NCBI GenBank assembly: GCA_004552115.1 | Contig: SFPH01000147.1 | Location: 1-5,672, forward strand | From: Bacteroidales bacterium | GTDB taxonomy: Bacteria > Bacteroidota > Bacteroidia > Bacteroidales > UBA932 | Direction of reading: 5' to 3' | Length of the DNA: 5,672 bases | Shown: positions 1-5,672 of the stretch, piece after piece | Numbering within the stretch: position 1 is the stretch's first letter | Layout: each line of letters opens with the position of its first letter | The notes under the pieces: generated by a model | Seen by the model: only the letters and a program-made list of their open reading frames with translations | What the model was told of the DNA's origin: nothing | Databases searched by the model: none | Made by a program: the position numbers and the translations under genes

Positions 1-1335
1 GTCATGCCTTGCGTATATATTGGAAGTCAATTCATCAAGGGACATCGGAAGGCCGGAGAGCCTGCACATGTATTCACAGAGTTCCGAAGCCTCGAGATGG
101 CCTGAAGGCTGCTGCCCGTTTGGATTATAGACAGCAAGGAAGAGATCCTCGCCGGTGTGGCCGCCGCTAACGAAACCGATGTGGGTATGCTTCTGGATAA
201 TCTTGGAAATCTCGTGCTGGAGATTGTAAGAATAGGCGATTTTCATGTAGTCGTCCTCATATTTTCCCCTGGCCGCAAGCAGGGCGTCATATTCGGCACG
301 GTTGATGTCGATGCCCATATTCTCCTTGAAAACCGCCGGAACTTCGTCCGCAGGACATTTCCTGAGAAGAGGGTCAAGCTGGGCCGCCGTCATCCTGATG
401 CCCTTGAGACCCACCATAAGGGAATCCAATCCCTTGGTCGTGTAATCTTTATAATTTCTGTCACCCATATTGACGCCGGAAGTACCGTGGTCCGGAACGA
501 CAATCACGGCCGTATTGCCATCCTTCCTCGCATAGTCAAGAGCAACGGCCACGGCCCTGTCGAATGCTCCGAACTCCGAGAGAATGCCGGGAGCGTCATT
601 GGAATGAGCCGCGAAATCCACCTTGCTGCCCTCCACCATCAGGAAGAAGCCTTTCCTGTTCCTTGAAAGCATATTGATTGCCTTCTCAGTCATCTCCGCG
701 AGCGATGGCTCGGCAAGACTGTCCCTCACCATCTCGTAGGACATGTCGCCCCTCGTGAAGAGGGCCCAGAGCTTGTCCCCGTCAAATTCACGGAAGGCCT
801 TGGCATCCGACTCAATGTATTCTACTCCATTATCTGCGAGAATTGCCTTGACACCGTCGTTCATTCTCTTGTATCCGCCTCCGAAAAGCACGTCCATCCT
901 GCCCGAGGCAAGCTGGTCAATGATGATTCTGCGGGAATTGCGGCTTACAGAGTGCCCTATCGTGCCGGCCGGAGTGGCGTGTGTTACATCCACAGTCACG
1001 ACAGCGCCAATGGATTTGCCGCCAAGAATCCTGGCAGCATCCATCACGGTGGCGAGAGGCTGGTAAGTACTGTCAGGATTGACCCTGACAAGATCCTGCT
1101 CAGGGCATGGCGCAGGATATATGCAGAGATTCGGACCCTGGACAAGCTGACCTGTCATAAACGCGGACATCGATGCCGATGACTCCGGCATAGGCGAATT
1201 GGAACAATGATTCCGCACAAGGGCACAGATATATGGGTCAAAGGACAATGAAGCCTGACATTCCTGCGGGTCAAGATGCTCATAATACCATCTCTGAAGG
1301 GCCAGGACAGCGGTCGAGGTCCCGTCTGGAATCAT
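1..1335 (-). CDS. Alkaline phosphatase, partial (3' end off left edge; 5' end disrupted)
   Basis: Metal-dependent phosphomonoesterase of the alkaline phosphatase superfamily, normally exported to the periplasm to release phosphate. The frame is open from the left edge without a stop; from the ATG at 1335 it covers 445 residues. Numbering from that ATG, the metal-binding Asp4 lies in IPDGTS, the probable Ser nucleophile is Ser52 in ESSASMSAFMTG (Glu replaces the usual preceding Asp), then H119/T121 in THATPA, E235-D240-H244 in VEGSKVDFAAH, D282-H283 in VPDHGT, and H393 in GGHTGED. The active site therefore appears complete. The 1335 ATG is unlikely to be the true start, because it cuts into the first beta strand (NIILMIPDG) and leaves no signal peptide. 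In-frame coding similarity continues up to about 1362 (VKPVKN), with no start codon before an in-frame TGA at 1398-1396. It is the last gene seen of the leftward operon, 11 bases beyond the hydrolase's original stop. Family assignment is firm; the substrate is unknown. Confidence 0.9.
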   Translation of the reverse strand, partial: MIPDGTSTAVLALQRWYYEHLDPQECQASLSFDPYICALVRNHCSNSPMPESSASMSAFMTGQLVQGPNLCIYPAPCPEQDLVRVNPDSTYQPLATVMDAARILGGKSIGAVVTVDVTHATPAGTIGHSVSRNSRRIIIDQLASGRMDVLFGGGYKRMNDGVKAILADNGVEYIESDAKAFREFDGDKLWALFTRGDMSYEMVRDSLAEPSLAEMTEKAINMLSRNRKGFFLMVEGSKVDFAAHSNDAPGILSEFGAFDRAVAVALDYARKDGNTAVIVVPDHGTSGVNMGDRNYKDYTTKGLDSLMVGLKGIRMTAAQLDPLLRKCPADEVPAVFKENMGIDINRAEYDALLAARGKYEDDYMKIAYSYNLQHEISKIIQKHTHIGFVSGGHTGEDLFLAVYNPNGQQPSGHLEASELCEYMCRLSGLPMSLDELTSNIYARHD

Positions 1336-1399
1336 CAGGATAATGTTCTTTACCGGTTTTACCTCCCCCTGACGGCAGCAGCAACGTCTTGCAATTCAT
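1336..1399 (-). other. Disrupted 5' end of the alkaline phosphatase gene
   Basis: An ATG at 1399-1397 begins MNCKTLLPSG, which looks like the first residues of a signal peptide but lacks its hydrophobic core. This frame does not join the phosphatase frame: one base would have to be dropped, for example one G of the run of five at 1369-1365, to give PSGEVKPVKNIILMIPDG. A larger deletion of the hydrophobic core, with a net frame change, fits better with the expected export of the enzyme. In the phosphatase's own frame the only codons here are non-start codons down from the TGA at 1398-1396. The purine-rich GGGGGAGG at 1369-1362 resembles a Shine-Dalgarno site but has no start codon at a usable distance. 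That the frames conflict is seen directly; the cause is inference. Confidence 0.6.
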
Positions 1400-1410
1400 A
1401 TCAATAAAAA

Positions 1411-1575
1411 TTATAGATTCATAATCGGTGAAGGAGTCTGCCTCGGGAGAGCGCGGAGGTTCAGGTTGCCGGCCCCGACTTCGTCCAGGGCTGCCCTGAC
1501 TGCTGACCAGGCCAGGTCGGGAGTATTGTTGTGCTCGCTCAGATGGCAGAGGAAAAGATTTCTGAGGCCCGGATG
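1411..1575 (-). pseudogene. Severed C-terminal part of the metallo-beta-lactamase-fold hydrolase
   Basis: A different minus-strand frame from CAT at 1575 to TAA at 1413-1411 reads 54 residues beginning HPGLRNLFLCHLSEHNNTPD and ending PSPIMNL. LCHLSEHNN matches the conserved C-terminal HLSxxNN motif of YycJ-type proteins (HLSQDNN in Bacillus YycJ, from memory), and the ending resembles the usual PTP-containing tail. The break lies at about 1575-1578, right after the ATG encoding M190. Comparison with remembered relatives suggests that 20-26 codons carrying the GH(x)SN block are absent. The frame relation requires a lost length of one base more than a multiple of three, for example 70. The fragment has no start codon of its own, so it is unlikely to be translated separately. 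The TAA lies 11 bases from the phosphatase ATG at 1399, the tight spacing expected of intact operon neighbours, so the lesion is internal to the hydrolase gene. Confidence 0.75.
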
Positions 1576-2147
1576 CCCATTTTCAGTTCATGAGGATAAG
1601 GTCCACCCATCAGCATGTCCACGTCATAGTTGGACTCTATGACCACGGTATCTGCCTCGGAAGCATAGGCGAGAGCCTCCTCGGTCATCCGGCCCAGATC
1701 AGTCATTATCACGAACTTATGGTCATTGGAAAGAATATGGTACCCGACAGTCTGGGTCGCATCGTGCGGAACTTCGAAGTATTTGACGCTGAATCCGGCC
1801 ACATTGTTCCATTCCCCTTCGGTCAGAATTCTGACGCAGCGGCCGAGCCAAGGCTCCCCGAATTTGCGGGCGGCCAGGGCTGAATGCAGCTCCGCCGTGG
1901 CATAGACTGGCTTGGAAAGCCTCTTGCAGTAGGATGCAAGGCTGCGGATATGGTCCATATGGTCGTGAGTGACGAGTATGGCGCTGAAAGAGTTCTCGTC
2001 CAGTCCGTTGCGCATGAGAATCTGCTTGAGACGCCTGAGGCTCACCCCGGCGTCCACGAGGACCGCATTCCTGACTCCATCCTGCTCATTTTCAAGATAA
2101 TAGCAATTCCCGCAACTGCCGCTCGAAAGACTCATGAAACGCATCAT
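1539..2147 (-). CDS. YycJ/WalJ-type metallo-beta-lactamase-fold hydrolase, C-terminally truncated
   Basis: Cytoplasmic metal-dependent hydrolase of the metallo-beta-lactamase fold; it resembles the YycJ/WalJ branch, whose members are linked to nucleic-acid processing. Residues 5-14 (MSLSSGSCGN) match the family's N-terminal SGSxGN motif. Metal ligands visible are H61, H63, D65 and H66 in VTHDHMDH, H128 in VPHDA and D150 in MTDLGR, followed by the family signature ESNYDVDML at 171-179. After about residue 190 (PYPHELKM) family resemblance stops, and twelve unrelated residues lead to TGA. Relatives continue through a GH(x)SN segment to an HLSxxNN motif; the latter is present downstream in another frame. 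The protein is thus about 202 residues rather than roughly 260, and probably lacks a metal-site or structural portion. Its ATG overlaps the TPR gene's TGA (ATGA at 2147-2144), indicating translational coupling; a second ATG follows immediately. Confidence 0.85.
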   Translation of the reverse strand: MMRFMSLSSGSCGNCYYLENEQDGVRNAVLVDAGVSLRRLKQILMRNGLDENSFSAILVTHDHMDHIRSLASYCKRLSKPVYATAELHSALAARKFGEPWLGRCVRILTEGEWNNVAGFSVKYFEVPHDATQTVGYHILSNDHKFVIMTDLGRMTEEALAYASEADTVVIESNYDVDMLMGGPYPHELKMGIRASEIFSSAI

Positions 2148-4150
2148 TGCTCAACCTCCTCGCAATATTTCTTGATCACTCCGTATGCGTCCGAGACGCC
2201 AAGTTCTCCTGCGTGGGAGAGGTCGATGCAGCCTTTCTCCTTGTCCTTCAGGTAAATGAGAACGAGTCCCCGGTTGAAATAGGCATCACCCATGTAAGGG
2301 TAGAGGCTGATTGCCCTTGAGTAGCTGTCTATGGCCTCGACGAATGAGGATGAGAGGCACAGGAGGTTCCCGAGATTGAAATGGATGTAAGGGATGTCCC
2401 CGACAATCCCGGCTGCGGTCCTCATGTCCGCCACGGCGTCGGAATAGTCATATCCCATGCTGACCTGGTCCTTGACCCTGGCCCTGGTAGTCCCCTGGTC
2501 ATCCATGGTGAGGGTCTGCACATTGTTCTCGATGGATGAGATGAATTCTATCATGTCAGCCCGGAGCACAGCCCTGTTCATATAGTAGAATGCCTTGTAC
2601 AGATCTTCATACTTGCCTCCGGCGGAATTTTCCACAGCATTGCCGTAATGTATCATTGCAGAATTGAACTGCTTCGAGGAAATGTCGTAAAGCGCCTTGA
2701 GGAACTCGGCCTCCGCATTGTCACCAAGAGAATGAATCCTGTCCGCAGTCCTTTCAGGAGACTTCAGCCTGAGCGTGTCGGACGAGGTGATGACTACGGG
2801 CACCGGAGAATTCGCCAGCATCCTGTCCAGCAGGGCATTCTCGTATCTGAACTTCAATGCGTAATTGACATCGTCCCTGTTATCCGCAAGCACGAACCTG
2901 TAGAGCGGCCTGAGCTTGACGTCAATGTCCCTGTGCTGGAGCATCTCATTGTCGAAATCCTTCTTGGCGAACTCGGCGTCAAGGCTCAGGAGAGAGCTGT
3001 ATTTCTTCGTAGTGTCGGCGAATGAACCCTCCGCCTCGGCATTCCTGGCCCTGTACTCGCTGACCTTCCGTCTGGCAGTGTCGTAATCCTTCTTCGACTC
3101 GGCCTTCATCCCCAGCATGCTTTCCACGTAGGACCTGTTCATATAGGCCTTGGCGAAGTCCGGATACAGTTCGATGGCCTTGTCATAATCCTCGAGTGCA
3201 TCCTTCCACCTCTCCATCTGGATGAAGACAGACGCGCGGTTGAAATAGGCCAGCACATTGCCCGGATTGATGCCGATCACCCTGTCCATATCCTGAAGAG
3301 CCTCCTCCAGATTGCCTATCTGGGCATTGATGAGACTCCTGTTGTACAGCGTCAGGGCATTGCCTGGCTCGTCGGCCAGGACCCTGTTCAGATCGGACAT
3401 CGCAGAATTGTAGTCATTCTGCTCATAGTACATTATCGCGCGGTTGAAATAGGCGAAAGTATTGGCCGTGTCAAGTCCTATCGCCATGTTCATGTCGGCG
3501 ATGGCCTCCGGATACTGCTTCCTGGCGGCGTAGAGCCGTCCCCTGCGGATGAAGCCCTCCGGTTCGAAACGGTCCAGGGAAATGGCCTTGTTGTAGTCCT
3601 CCAGGGCACTCAGTGTATCTTTCAGGAACAGCTTGCAGGCTCCCCTGTTCAGATAGGCCGAAGGGTCCTTCGGCTCCTTCCTTATGTATCTGTCGAAATC
3701 GGAAACCGCCTTGTCGAACTGCTGGGAAAGGAAATATGTCACTCCCCTGCTGAAATAAAGTCCCTCATAGCCCGGCCTGAGATCTATAGCTGTCTGCAAA
3801 TCCTCCAAAGCCTTGTCATAATCACCTGATCTGCTTTCAGTTATAGCCTTGTAATGATAGCCTGAGGTAAACACTGGATTGAGCCGGACCGAATTGTTGA
3901 AATCCTTCTGCGCTCCCCGGATGTCTCCGAGATTGTACTTTGCGATCCCCCTGTAGAAGAACGTCCAATGGTCTGTCGAGTCGATTCTCGAGAGCACGTT
4001 GAAATTCTCTATCGCCTGCGAGAATTTTCCGTCAGCAAGAGCGCGTCTTCCCCTGAAGAAGAACACATCCCTGTCGTATTGCGCCTCGGCAATCACCGGA
4101 ATTACGGCAAGAAGGATTGATAAGAGGGTATTTTTAAGCGCAGGTTTCAT
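2144..4150 (-). CDS. Secreted tetratricopeptide-repeat (TPR) protein
   Basis: A 668-residue protein made mostly of TPR helices, a scaffold for protein-protein contacts. The chosen start, ATG at 4150, gives a signal peptide: MKPALK, a hydrophobic stretch at residues 8-20, then AEA before Q24 as the likely type I cleavage site. It would therefore act in the periplasm or at the envelope. Ten consecutive repeats of about 34 residues span roughly 25-365, many carrying A-Y-x-N-R and A-L-x-D-Y/x-x-A-I motifs. A non-TPR segment follows at about 366-478, then further repeat-like helices at 479-511 and two clear repeats at 584-654. An upstream in-frame ATG at 4207 would place the start before the -7 promoter element and hide the signal peptide. 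Repeat spacing is regular, with no sign of internal loss. It is first in the leftward operon and its stop overlaps the hydrolase start. The partner and pathway are unknown. Confidence 0.92.
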   Translation of the reverse strand: MKPALKNTLLSILLAVIPVIAEAQYDRDVFFFRGRRALADGKFSQAIENFNVLSRIDSTDHWTFFYRGIAKYNLGDIRGAQKDFNNSVRLNPVFTSGYHYKAITESRSGDYDKALEDLQTAIDLRPGYEGLYFSRGVTYFLSQQFDKAVSDFDRYIRKEPKDPSAYLNRGACKLFLKDTLSALEDYNKAISLDRFEPEGFIRRGRLYAARKQYPEAIADMNMAIGLDTANTFAYFNRAIMYYEQNDYNSAMSDLNRVLADEPGNALTLYNRSLINAQIGNLEEALQDMDRVIGINPGNVLAYFNRASVFIQMERWKDALEDYDKAIELYPDFAKAYMNRSYVESMLGMKAESKKDYDTARRKVSEYRARNAEAEGSFADTTKKYSSLLSLDAEFAKKDFDNEMLQHRDIDVKLRPLYRFVLADNRDDVNYALKFRYENALLDRMLANSPVPVVITSSDTLRLKSPERTADRIHSLGDNAEAEFLKALYDISSKQFNSAMIHYGNAVENSAGGKYEDLYKAFYYMNRAVLRADMIEFISSIENNVQTLTMDDQGTTRARVKDQVSMGYDYSDAVADMRTAAGIVGDIPYIHFNLGNLLCLSSSFVEAIDSYSRAISLYPYMGDAYFNRGLVLIYLKDKEKGCIDLSHAGELGVSDAYGVIKKYCEEVEQ
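2273..3454 (-). repeat. Recurrent 12-mer encoding AYFN in TPR units
   Basis: The plus-strand 12-mer gttgaaataggc (sense GCCTATTTCAAC, encoding AYFN) occurs at 2273-2284, 3239-3250 and 3443-3454, each at the equivalent helix-A position of a TPR unit. Other units carry near copies. This is degenerate intragenic repetition from TPR duplication, not a CRISPR array or mobile repeat. Identical short tracts could allow slippage or assembly collapse in multiples of about 102 bases, although the visible repeats are regular. Confidence 0.6.
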
Positions 4151-4176
4151 AATCTCGTCAAGAATTCCTAAATTTG
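4145..4176 (+). promoter_or_regulatory. Probable Bacteroidetes promoter for the rightward M28-like gene
   Basis: TAAATTTG at 4169-4176 matches the TAnnTTTG -7 consensus. TTTC at 4145-4148, 20 bases upstream, is a one-mismatch candidate for the -33 TTTG. A start near 4183 would give a leader of about 46 bases before the ATG at 4230. The -33 candidate overlaps the TPR start codon on the other strand, and the downstream side faces the opposing -7 element at 4195-4202. Confidence 0.45.
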
Positions 4177-4194
4177 GGGTCCTTTTCGGAATTG

Positions 4195-4202
4195 CAAATA
4201 TA
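4195..4202 (-). promoter_or_regulatory. Probable Bacteroidetes -7 element for the leftward TPR operon
   Basis: The minus strand reads TATATTTG, an exact match to the Bacteroidetes sigma-ABfr -7 consensus TAnnTTTG. It would start transcription near 4189, leaving about 40 bases of leader before the TPR ATG at 4150. A -33 TTTG element is not clear: the nearest candidate, TTTC at 4230-4227, is spaced about 24 bases away, longer than usual. The match argues against translation from the ATG at 4207, which lies upstream of it. Confidence 0.5.
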
Positions 4203-4229
4203 AGCAATAATTATGCTTCATAGATTGAA

Positions 4230-5147
4230 ATGATTAAAAAAATCCTCAATATTTCATTATTCATGTGCCTTGCGTGCGCGGCTTCCGCCCAGTCTCCGGT
4301 CGATGTCCGGAAGCTTGGCGTGATAAGCAGCGAGCAGGCCCACAATACCGTATGGGAGAACAAACTCTACCGGCAGGTGGAGTTTCTGTCCGACTCCCTG
4401 TGCGGGGGCAGGGCCACCGGCACAAGGGGAAGCACGGAGGCTGCATTCTGGATCGCCAGGAGATTCGGGCAGCTTGGCCTCCTCCCCTTCAGCGGCCAGT
4501 ACACCAAGCATTTCTACGGTCCGTTCGGACGCAACATGATAGGAATGATACCCGGCAATTCGAGGGGGAAGAATGACAGCTACGTTCTGGTATTGGCACA
4601 TTACGACGGCCTCGGCACTCTCAACGGAAAGCTTTACCCGGGAGCCGACAGCAATGCCTCCGGAGTCGTGGCAATGGTCAGCATTGCCGAAATGTTCAGC
4701 GCGATGAGACTGCTCGGAAGAGCATACGACACCAATGTCATCTTCGCCGCAGTGGATGCGAAAAGCAGCAGCATGAAGGGCTCAAGGGCATTGTGGGACA
4801 TGATCGAGAAGGAAAGGCTCATCGACCCGGTCACCGGGAATGTCATCTCTGCCGACCGGATAAGGATGGTGGTGAACATTGATCAGATAGGAGGGACATC
4901 GAGCAGGCTGAAGTCGGGCAGGGAGGATTTCATCATCATGCTCGGCAGGGACAAGGTCGGAAAGAAGTATGCGGACCTGCTCAGCTGGTGCGACAGCCGA
5001 TACAGCATCGACCTTGAGCTCGGGTTCGACTATTTCGGAAGCAAGGAGTTCACCGATGTCTTCTACCGCAGGGTCTGCGACCAGAAGGTCTTCGTCGAGA
5101 ACGGCATCTTCCACTGGATTGAAGAGATTCTCAAGAATTATGACTAA
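4230..5147 (+). CDS. Secreted M28-family peptidase-like protein, probable internal C-terminal deletion
   Basis: A 305-residue protein of the M28 (aminopeptidase-like, zinc hydrolase fold) family, likely exported. The signal peptide is MIKK, a hydrophobic stretch at 5-18, and ASA before Q21. Residues 50-66 (SDSLCGGRATGTRG) and 118-145 form the recognisable core: H124 in AHYDGLG and D140 in GADSNASG fit the first two metal ligands, and D218 in NIDQIGG fits a later one. The expected EExGLxGS motif is replaced by DAKSSSMKGS (176-185), so D176 stands where the general-base Glu belongs and A177 where a metal-ligand Glu belongs. Peptidase activity is therefore doubtful. At residue 293/294 (bases 5108/5109) VENGI joins directly to FHWIEEIL. 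In relatives as I remember them, a conserved stretch of some 30-40 residues with an FTSGIT-type core lies between. The frame is kept. It diverges from the TPR operon and lies 28 bases before the ABC exporter. Confidence 0.85.
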   Translation: MIKKILNISLFMCLACAASAQSPVDVRKLGVISSEQAHNTVWENKLYRQVEFLSDSLCGGRATGTRGSTEAAFWIARRFGQLGLLPFSGQYTKHFYGPFGRNMIGMIPGNSRGKNDSYVLVLAHYDGLGTLNGKLYPGADSNASGVVAMVSIAEMFSAMRLLGRAYDTNVIFAAVDAKSSSMKGSRALWDMIEKERLIDPVTGNVISADRIRMVVNIDQIGGTSSRLKSGREDFIIMLGRDKVGKKYADLLSWCDSRYSIDLELGFDYFGSKEFTDVFYRRVCDQKVFVENGIFHWIEEILKNYD

Positions 5148-5175
5148 ATTGCGAAATCAATAAAAATTGGAGTAA

Positions 5176-5672
5176 ATGAAAGCATTCTGGCGCGTACTCG
5201 GAAAATACGTCACCCCCTACAGACATTACCTGGCCGGCTCGGTCGTGCTGAACATATTGTCTGCGATACTCAACATTTTCTCATTCTCCCTCATCATCCC
5301 GATGCTCCAGATCCTGTTCAAGATGAACACCGCGGAGTACAGCTTCATCCCCTGGGATGCGGCTGAATACGGTTTCAAGGAGATACTCATCAACAACGCA
5401 TACTACGGTGTCACAGTTCTCATTGCGTCAAAGGGCGCAGGAATCACCCTGCTCCTGCTCTGCCTCGCTCTCGGAATAATGACATTCTTCAAGACGGCCT
5501 GCTACTTCGGGTCCTCCGCCGTGATGGTGCCGATCCGAACCGGCGTGGTAAGGGATATGAGAAGGGAGATGTACCGCAAGATTCTAAGCCTGCCTCTGGG
5601 ATTCTTCTCCCAGGAGCGCAAGGGTGACATCATCGCCAGGATGAGCGGAGACATCAACGAGGTGGAGAACTC
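5176..5672 (+). CDS. MsbA-like ABC exporter (permease-ATPase), N-terminal part only
   Basis: The start of a type IV ABC exporter with fused membrane and ATPase domains; only 165 codons are present before the right edge. Residues 18-48 form the first membrane segment, ending IIPMLQILF. A periplasmic loop follows with YSFIPWD at 55-61, then a second membrane segment at about 89-118. The cytoplasmic stretch has PIRTGVVRDMRREMYRKI and the coupling-helix region FFSQERKGDIIARMSGDI, both typical of exporters often annotated as MsbA-like in Bacteroidales. The family usually runs to about 600 residues, with the Walker A/B ATPase domain outside the window. The start ATG at 5176 has GGAG at 5169-5172 just upstream. 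Only 28 bases separate it from the M28-like gene and no terminator is visible, so co-transcription is plausible. Lipid A or phospholipid export is possible, but the substrate cannot be read from this part. Confidence 0.9.
   Translation, partial: MKAFWRVLGKYVTPYRHYLAGSVVLNILSAILNIFSFSLIIPMLQILFKMNTAEYSFIPWDAAEYGFKEILINNAYYGVTVLIASKGAGITLLLLCLALGIMTFFKTACYFGSSAVMVPIRTGVVRDMRREMYRKILSLPLGFFSQERKGDIIARMSGDINEVEN

Noticed and set aside
157..1182. Plus-strand open frames opposite the alkaline phosphatase
   Set aside because: They lie antisense to a frame carrying the complete set of alkaline phosphatase motifs, and their translations show no family resemblance or start signals.
1362..1369. GGGGGAGG as ribosome binding site for the alkaline phosphatase
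   Set aside because: No start codon lies 5-12 bases downstream; the nearest in-frame ATG is 26 bases away and inside a conserved strand.
1393..1395. ATT as a non-canonical start for the phosphatase
   Set aside because: It would give a cysteine- and arginine-rich leader with no hydrophobic core, and ATT starts are very rare; the frame conflict is better explained by a lesion.
1590..2255. Plus-strand open frames opposite the hydrolase and the TPR gene end
   Set aside because: Antisense shadows of recognised coding sequence, with no motif of their own.
2273..3454. CRISPR-like or tandem non-coding repeat
   Set aside because: The recurring 12-mers fall at equivalent codons of TPR units within one open frame; there are no spacers or constant repeats.
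4151..4207. Upstream ATG (4207) as the TPR start
   Set aside because: It precedes the -7 element at 4202-4195 and adds 19 residues before a clear signal peptide beginning at the ATG at 4150.
4263..4290. Lipoprotein signal (LAC at residues 14-16) in the M28-like protein
   Set aside because: The -3 position is Cys instead of Leu, so it is a poor lipobox; ASA before Q21 is a better type I cleavage site.
4257..5163. Other open frames on both strands over the M28-like gene
   Set aside because: Low-complexity, arginine-, proline- or serine-rich translations, as expected from shadow frames in GC-rich codon positions; the M28 frame explains the region.

Overview
The window looks like chromosomal DNA of a member of the Bacteroidales, probably gut-associated and possibly near Rikenellaceae/Alistipes. 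The lineage within the order is a guess from remembered protein similarity. The order itself rests on two TAnnTTTG-type -7 promoter elements between the divergent genes, weak use of Shine-Dalgarno sites, and protein families typical of this group. GC content is moderate. I see no RNA gene, mobile element, CRISPR array or phage gene, and no stretch over 300 bases without a gene.

Layout: two transcription units diverge from about 4151-4229. Leftward (minus strand) come a secreted 668-residue tetratricopeptide-repeat protein (4150-2144), a YycJ/WalJ-type metallo-beta-lactamase-fold hydrolase whose ATG overlaps the TPR stop, and an alkaline phosphatase that runs off the left edge. Rightward (plus strand) come a secreted M28-like peptidase (4230-5147) and, 28 bases later, the N-terminal 165 codons of an MsbA-like ABC exporter that runs off the right edge. 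The leftward set looks like one operon. The rightward pair may be co-transcribed.

The main observation is that three of the five genes carry a small lesion that removes family-conserved sequence. The hydrolase lost a block around its expected GH(x)SN segment and shifted frame, leaving its C-terminal 54 codons intact in another frame. The alkaline phosphatase has no sensible start in its own frame, and a plausible signal-peptide start sits in a different frame. The M28-like protein jumps in frame from the end of its core to its last helix, skipping a segment I expect from relatives. The TPR protein and the ABC exporter look undamaged. Three lesions within about 4 kb suggest either an assembly or amplification artefact with short deletions, or real gene decay. 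Sequence alone cannot decide. I found no convincing new multi-gene system.
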